DNA from: Roseococcus sp. SYP-B2431
GTDB lineage: Bacteria > Pseudomonadota > Alphaproteobacteria > Acetobacterales > Acetobacteraceae
Direction: 5' to 3'
Assembly: GCF_004336745.1 (NCBI RefSeq)
Contig: NZ_SJXD01000028.1
Location: 248,001 to 312,000, forward strand
DNA: 64,000 nucleotides
In this document: positions 60,736-64,000 of the stretch, in pieces
Position numbering within the stretch: position 1 is the first letter of the stretch
How the letters are laid out: every line of letters starts with the position of its first letter
Notes under the pieces: model-generated
Seen by the model: the letters and a program-made list of their open reading frames with translations, nothing else
Told to the model about the DNA's origin: nothing
Databases searched by the model: none
Made by a program: the position numbers and the translations under genes

Positions 60736-61226
60736 GAGCCGCTGCGCCGTTCCGGCGTGAGCGTGTTCCAGCTCGCCGCCGGCGGCGGCGCGCCCTGCGC
60801 GGGGTTCCAGTGGCCGGACCGCTTCAGCGCATCGGCGACCTCGGGCGGCATGTAGGTCTCGTCGTGGCGGGCGAGGACCTCCCGCGCGGCGAAGCTTCCG
60901 TCGGGGCGCATCACGCCCTGGGCGACCACGCCCTGGCCCTCGCGGAAGAGATCGGGGAGGACGCCGGTGAAGGTGACGGGGATGGTGCTGGCTCCATCGG
61001 TGACGCGGAAGCGAATGGTGGCCCCGCCGCGCTCCACGCTGCCGGCCTCGACCAGCCCGCCGAGGCGGAAGGCGCGGCCGGGCGGCGGCGCCTCGCGCGC
61101 GATGTCGCTGGGCGAGCGGAAGAAGACGAGGTTGTCCTGGAAGGCGGTCAGCGTCAGCGCCGTCGCGGAGCCGAGGCCGATCGCACAGAGCAGCAGGATG
61201 TAGAGGCGTCGCTTCTTGCGCGTCAT
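60732..61226 (-). CDS. ccmE: Haem chaperone CcmE
   Basis: The 164-residue periplasmic haem carrier has an N-terminal anchor (RLYILLLCAIGLGSATALTLTAF), an OB-fold (FRLGGLVEAGSVERGGATIRFRVTD) and the haem-binding loop VLARHDETYMPPEV. The His there binds haem covalently, and the Tyr of HDExY is kept. Start ATG 61226; the frame is open further but not conserved. Both ends overlap neighbours by four bases (ccmD, ccmF). Confidence 0.96.
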   Translation of the reverse strand: MTRKKRRLYILLLCAIGLGSATALTLTAFQDNLVFFRSPSDIAREAPPPGRAFRLGGLVEAGSVERGGATIRFRVTDGASTIPVTFTGVLPDLFREGQGVVAQGVMRPDGSFAAREVLARHDETYMPPEVADALKRSGHWNPAQGAPPPAASWNTLTPERRSGS

Positions 61227-61357
61227 CGCCTCGTCTCCAGCCGGTCGAGATGGCGCTTCGCCCTGCGATAGCGTGTCAGGGACATCGCGCTCATCGCGGC
61301 GAAGACCAGCCCGGCCAGTCCCCAGGCGATGGCCACATAGGCCCAATGCGCAATCAT
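61223..61357 (-). CDS. ccmD: Haem exporter protein CcmD
   Basis: The 44-residue protein starts MIAHWAYVAIAWGLAGLVFAAMSAMSLTRYRRAKRHL: one membrane helix followed by a basic tail, the CcmD pattern. CcmD helps release holo-CcmE from the CcmABC complex. Its stop overlaps the ccmE start. It lies 100 bp downstream of ccmC. Confidence 0.88.
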   Translation of the reverse strand: MIAHWAYVAIAWGLAGLVFAAMSAMSLTRYRRAKRHLDRLETRR

Positions 61358-61457
61358 GTCTTCGCACCCTCGGACGGCGGGCGACTGGAGCGCCGGCCGC
61401 GCCGTCGGTTGGGCGCCGCCGTCCGCCTGGCGGCCGGATTCCTCCCGGTGGTGCCCA

Positions 61458-62252
61458 TCATCCAACGACCTCCGCCCGCCGCGCCGCGGCCATCTGGAGC
61501 GCGCGCAGGCGCCGCTCCATCACGGCCGCCCGCGTCGCCGCCAGCACCAGCGCGGCGAAGGCCAGCGAGAAGCCCACCGCGCAGACCAGCAGGGGGTAGA
61601 GGATATCCACATGCATCCCCGGCGCATTGATCCGGGTCAAGCTCGCGGGCTGGTGCAGCGTGTTCCACCAGTCCACGGAGAATTTCACGATGGGCAGGTT
61701 CACCACGCCGATCAGCGCCAGGATCGCGCCCATGCGCGCCCCGCGCTCGGGGTCGTCGAAGGCGCGGACCAGCGCGGCATGGCCGAGCCAGAGGAAGAAG
61801 AGCACCAGCACCGAGGTCAGCCGCGCGTCCCAGACCCACCAGGTGCCCCACATCGGCCGCCCCCACAGGCTGCCGGTGATCAGGCAGAGCGCGGTGACGG
61901 CCGCACCGATGGGCGAGAGCTCCCGCGCCGTCAGGTCGGCCAGCGGGTGACGCCAGATCAGCGACATGACGGAAAGGATGGCGAGGCCGGCATAGCCGCC
62001 CATGGCCAGCCAGGCCATCGGGACATGGACGAACATGATCCGCACCGTCTCGCCCTGCTGCCAGTCGGGCGGCGCATAGGCCAGCCCCCAGGCGGCGCCC
62101 CAGCCGAGCACCAGTACGGCCGCCACGGCGAGCACGGGAAGCCAGCTTTCCGTCAGCCGCAGGAAGCGGCCCGGATTGGCGAAGCGGTGCAGCGAGCCGC
62201 CGGGACGCGGCAGGCGGGCCGAAGGAGAGGTGGCATCCACGCCCGGCAACAT
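61458..62252 (-). CDS. ccmC: Haem exporter protein CcmC
   Basis: The 264-residue membrane protein has six helices and the WWD motif GTWWVWDARLTSVLVLFFLWLG. The flanking His residues are in MFVHVPMAWLAMGGY and NTLHQPASLTR. It loads haem onto CcmE. I chose ATG 62252 (MLPGVDATS). The genes ccmA and ccmB, which usually precede it, are absent from this window. It is divergent from the EVE gene across 144 bp. Confidence 0.95.
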   Translation of the reverse strand: MLPGVDATSPSARLPRPGGSLHRFANPGRFLRLTESWLPVLAVAAVLVLGWGAAWGLAYAPPDWQQGETVRIMFVHVPMAWLAMGGYAGLAILSVMSLIWRHPLADLTARELSPIGAAVTALCLITGSLWGRPMWGTWWVWDARLTSVLVLFFLWLGHAALVRAFDDPERGARMGAILALIGVVNLPIVKFSVDWWNTLHQPASLTRINAPGMHVDILYPLLVCAVGFSLAFAALVLAATRAAVMERRLRALQMAAARRAEVVG

Positions 62253-62396
62253 AAGCCCTCGCGATCCGCGTTCAAAGCCGCGGCGGGGACATGCCGGCCC
62301 TACCGATCCTCCGGGACCGGGATCGCGAAGCGCCTGAGCCGCTGGCGGCATACGACATCCGTGCCTAGGCTGTGGCTCCCGACCCGGATTCCCGCC

Positions 62397-62828
62397 ATGG
62401 CCGCCCGACCCAAGAAGCTCCCCACCTTCCTCGTGAAATCCGAGCCCGACGCCTTCTCCTGGGAGCAGCAGGTGACGAACGGCGTCGAGCCCTGGAGCGG
62501 CGTGCGCAACCACCAGGCCCAGGCGTTCCTCAAGGCCATGAAGAAGGGCGACCGCGCCTTCTTCTACCATTCCAATATCGGCAAGGAGATCGTCGGCGTC
62601 GTCGAGGTGGTCCGCGAGGCCTACCCGGATCCGACCGACGAGACGGGCCGCTGGATCTGCGTGGACATGAAGGCGATCGGGCCCGTGAAGCACCCGGTCA
62701 CCCTCGCCGCCATCAAGGTCGAGCCTCGGCTGGGGGGGATCGCCCTGGTGCGGCAGTCGCGGCTCTCGGTGATGCCCATCTCGCCGGAGCACGCGGCCGT
62801 CATCCTGGAGATGGCCCAGGAGGGATGA
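62397..62828 (+). CDS. EVE domain protein
   Basis: The 143-residue protein is a single EVE (PUA-like) domain: FLVKSEPDAFSWEQQVTNGVEPWSGVRNHQAQAFLKAMKKGDRAFFYHSNIGKEIVGVVEVVREAYPD. The family includes human THYN1 and is thought to bind modified DNA or RNA bases. The WSGVRN and YHSN motifs of the pocket are intact. ATG 62397 fits the family start. It overlaps the HXXEE gene by four bases. Confidence 0.92.
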   Translation: MAARPKKLPTFLVKSEPDAFSWEQQVTNGVEPWSGVRNHQAQAFLKAMKKGDRAFFYHSNIGKEIVGVVEVVREAYPDPTDETGRWICVDMKAIGPVKHPVTLAAIKVEPRLGGIALVRQSRLSVMPISPEHAAVILEMAQEG

Positions 62829-63388
62829 GGGCCGCCAGCCTCCGCGAGCTGCTGCGCGACCACTGGCTGATGGGCGCACTGGCCGGCGCGCCGCTGCTGC
62901 TGGCGCTGGCGCCCTTGCTGGCCTTCTCGGCCTGGCTGCTCTGGGTCTTCCTGCTGCAGCCGGCCTACATGATCCACCAGCTCGAGGAGCATGTCGGCGA
63001 CCGGTTCCGCACCTTCGTCAACACGCACGTCGCCCAGGGCCAGGAGGCGCTGACGCCCGCCGCCGTGGCCGTCATCAACATCGGCGGCGTGTGGATCGTG
63101 AACGCGGCGGCGCTGCTGCTGGCGGGGCTGTCGCATCCTGGCTGGGGATTGGTCGCAGCCTATCTGGCGGTGGTGAACGCCGTCACGCATATCGCCGCCG
63201 GCGTGAGGTTCCGGTCCTACAATCCGGGCCTCGTCACCTCGGTGGCGCTGTTCCTGCCGGCCGGGATTGCCGCGCTGATCCTGCTCTCGCGCGAGCCGGG
63301 CGTGGGCGTGGCGGCGCATCTCGGCGCGCTGGCGCTGATCCTCGCGCTGCACGCCGCCATCGTGATCCACGTAAAGCGCCGGATGTGA
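62825..63388 (+). CDS. HXXEE domain membrane protein
   Basis: The 187-residue protein has about five hydrophobic segments. The motif MIHQLEEHVGDRF gives the name HXXEE, and an N-x-V/A-x-H pattern (NAVTHIAAGVRFRSYNPG) is the second conserved part. Function is unknown; the charged residues in the membrane suggest a metal site or hydrolase. Its start lies in the EVE stop codon, and its stop overlaps the Rieske gene start (GTGA). Confidence 0.85.
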   Translation: MRAASLRELLRDHWLMGALAGAPLLLALAPLLAFSAWLLWVFLLQPAYMIHQLEEHVGDRFRTFVNTHVAQGQEALTPAAVAVINIGGVWIVNAAALLLAGLSHPGWGLVAAYLAVVNAVTHIAAGVRFRSYNPGLVTSVALFLPAGIAALILLSREPGVGVAAHLGALALILALHAAIVIHVKRRM

Positions 63389-63732
63389 GCGACTGGCGCA
63401 CCCTCTGCCGCCTCGAGGACCTGCCCGAGGGCGAGTCGCGCGGCTTCGACGCCCCGCCCGGCGGCTTCACCGGCCTCTTCGCCATCCGCCGCGGCGAGCG
63501 CGTGCTGGTCTACGTGAATTCCTGCCCGCATGTCGGCCTGCCGCTGGAGCTGGTCCCGCACCGGTTCCTCGACCGCAAGGGCGAGCGGATCGTCTGCGCC
63601 GCGCATGGCGCGCGCTTCCGCATCGAGGACGGCGAGTGCATCTCCGGCCCCTGCATCGGCGAGGTGCTGGAAGCGGTGCCGGTGCGGATCGAGGGTGCGG
63701 AGGTCCGCGTGCCGAGGGATGCCGGGCAATAG
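63385..63732 (+). CDS. Rieske [2Fe-2S] domain protein
   Basis: The 115-residue protein is a free-standing Rieske ferredoxin-like domain. NSCPHVGLPLEL supplies Cys-x-His. CAAHGARFRIEDGECISGPC supplies Cys-x2-His, so all four cluster ligands are present. Such proteins carry electrons to oxygenases or other partners. No oxygenase is near. The start is GTG 63385, overlapping the HXXEE stop codon; the three-gene string EVE, HXXEE, Rieske is one unit. Confidence 0.88.
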   Translation: MSDWRTLCRLEDLPEGESRGFDAPPGGFTGLFAIRRGERVLVYVNSCPHVGLPLELVPHRFLDRKGERIVCAAHGARFRIEDGECISGPCIGEVLEAVPVRIEGAEVRVPRDAGQ

Positions 63733-63769
63733 CCGCGCCGGAGGTTGGCCTCGGCTCGCGGCCGGCCGA

Positions 63770-63799
63770 TTGACCGTGTGTTCCTCCTGCCATCAATAT
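63770..63799 (+). promoter_or_regulatory. Possible promoter of the terminal TctC gene
   Basis: TTGACC (63770-63775) is followed after 18 bases by CAATAT (63794-63799), in the 111-bp gap before the TctC gene. The AT content rises locally. It is the best promoter match in this gap. Confidence 0.4.
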
Positions 63800-63843
63800 C
63801 GCCGAGAGGACTGCGCCAGTCCCGTACAACAGGGACGTTCCAG

Positions 63844-64000
63844 ATGACTGTTTTCACCCGCCGCGCGCTGCTCGGAACCGGTGCCGCCGCGGCCCTTGCC
63901 GGTCCCTTGGCCACCCCCGCGCTGGCCTATCCCGACCGCACCATCCGCCTCATCTCGGGCTTTCCGCCGGGCGGCCTCAACGACATCGTCTGCCGTGGCA
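63844..64000 (+). CDS. TctC/Bug family solute-binding protein, N-terminal part (cut by window end)
   Basis: The first 52 residues are visible: a twin-arginine-like signal TRRALLGTGAAAALAGPLATPALA, then the mature start YPDRTIRLISGFPPGGLNDIV, the Bug-family motif. It resembles the protein at 48311-49303 in family but is not a close copy. The gene continues beyond the window. Substrate unknown. Confidence 0.85.
   Translation, partial: MTVFTRRALLGTGAAAALAGPLATPALAYPDRTIRLISGFPPGGLNDIVCRG

Overview
The window is a GC-rich chromosomal segment, with no rRNA, tRNA, CRISPR array or insertion sequence that I can see. Gene content points to an alphaproteobacterium of the Acetobacteraceae, Roseomonas-like. 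Supporting genes are GcrA, CarD, an aa3 oxidase operon with CtaB/CtaG/SURF1, Rhodobacter-type PmtA, UPF0314, a phasin and two TctC/Bug binding proteins. The family assignment is inference; no marker gene in the window settles it.

Layout. 0-6.5 kb: end of metA (plus strand), then on the minus strand tag, a sufE-family gene, carD with a very long basic tail, fdxA, an S4 protein and a SUV3-like helicase. 6.5-14.8 kb: an MFS transporter, dnaB, alr-mlaE-mlaF with overlapping ends, a tandem YciI protein, an EamA transporter, a glycine-zipper protein and a flavin reductase. 14.8-19.7 kb: a PQQ sugar dehydrogenase, an orphan TonB-like protein, gcrA behind an AT-richer leader, an EamA transporter and a PmtA-like methyltransferase. 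19.8-28.2 kb: arsR and the oxidase genes ctaC, ctaD, terminator, ctaB, a 41-residue protein, ctaG, ctaE and surf1, then an M32 carboxypeptidase. 28.2-34.6 kb: metabolic and small envelope genes, including gnd-gntK, RraA-like, two paralogous lipoproteins, thioesterases and an asparaginase-family protein.

34.9-47.0 kb is the most distinctive part. A GT4 glycosyltransferase is followed by a 2400-residue fully reducing polyketide synthase without a thioesterase. Tightly behind it come an alpha-oxoamine synthase-family PLP enzyme, a formyltransferase-like protein and a KpsS-type capsule protein. This resembles the rhizobial rkp-1 capsule locus (RkpA, RkpG, RkpJ). I propose that it makes a lipid, possibly an N-formylated amino-ketone or sphingoid-like lipid, that anchors or primes a capsular polysaccharide.

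47-56.9 kb: a cytosine deaminase-like amidohydrolase and TctC protein, an APH(6)-like kinase, a TetR regulator, a phasin, and a solitary family 5 solute-binding protein. That binding protein lies behind a clear TPP riboswitch and a hairpin that would mask its ribosome binding site. Next come UPF0314, a ThDP-dependent enzyme, a membrane protein and mobA. 56.9-62.3 kb: cytochrome c maturation genes ccmC-D-E-F-G-H-I on the minus strand, functionally tied to the c-type cytochromes that feed the aa3 oxidase. 62.4-64 kb: an EVE-domain protein, an HXXEE membrane protein, a Rieske protein, and a second TctC gene cut by the window end.
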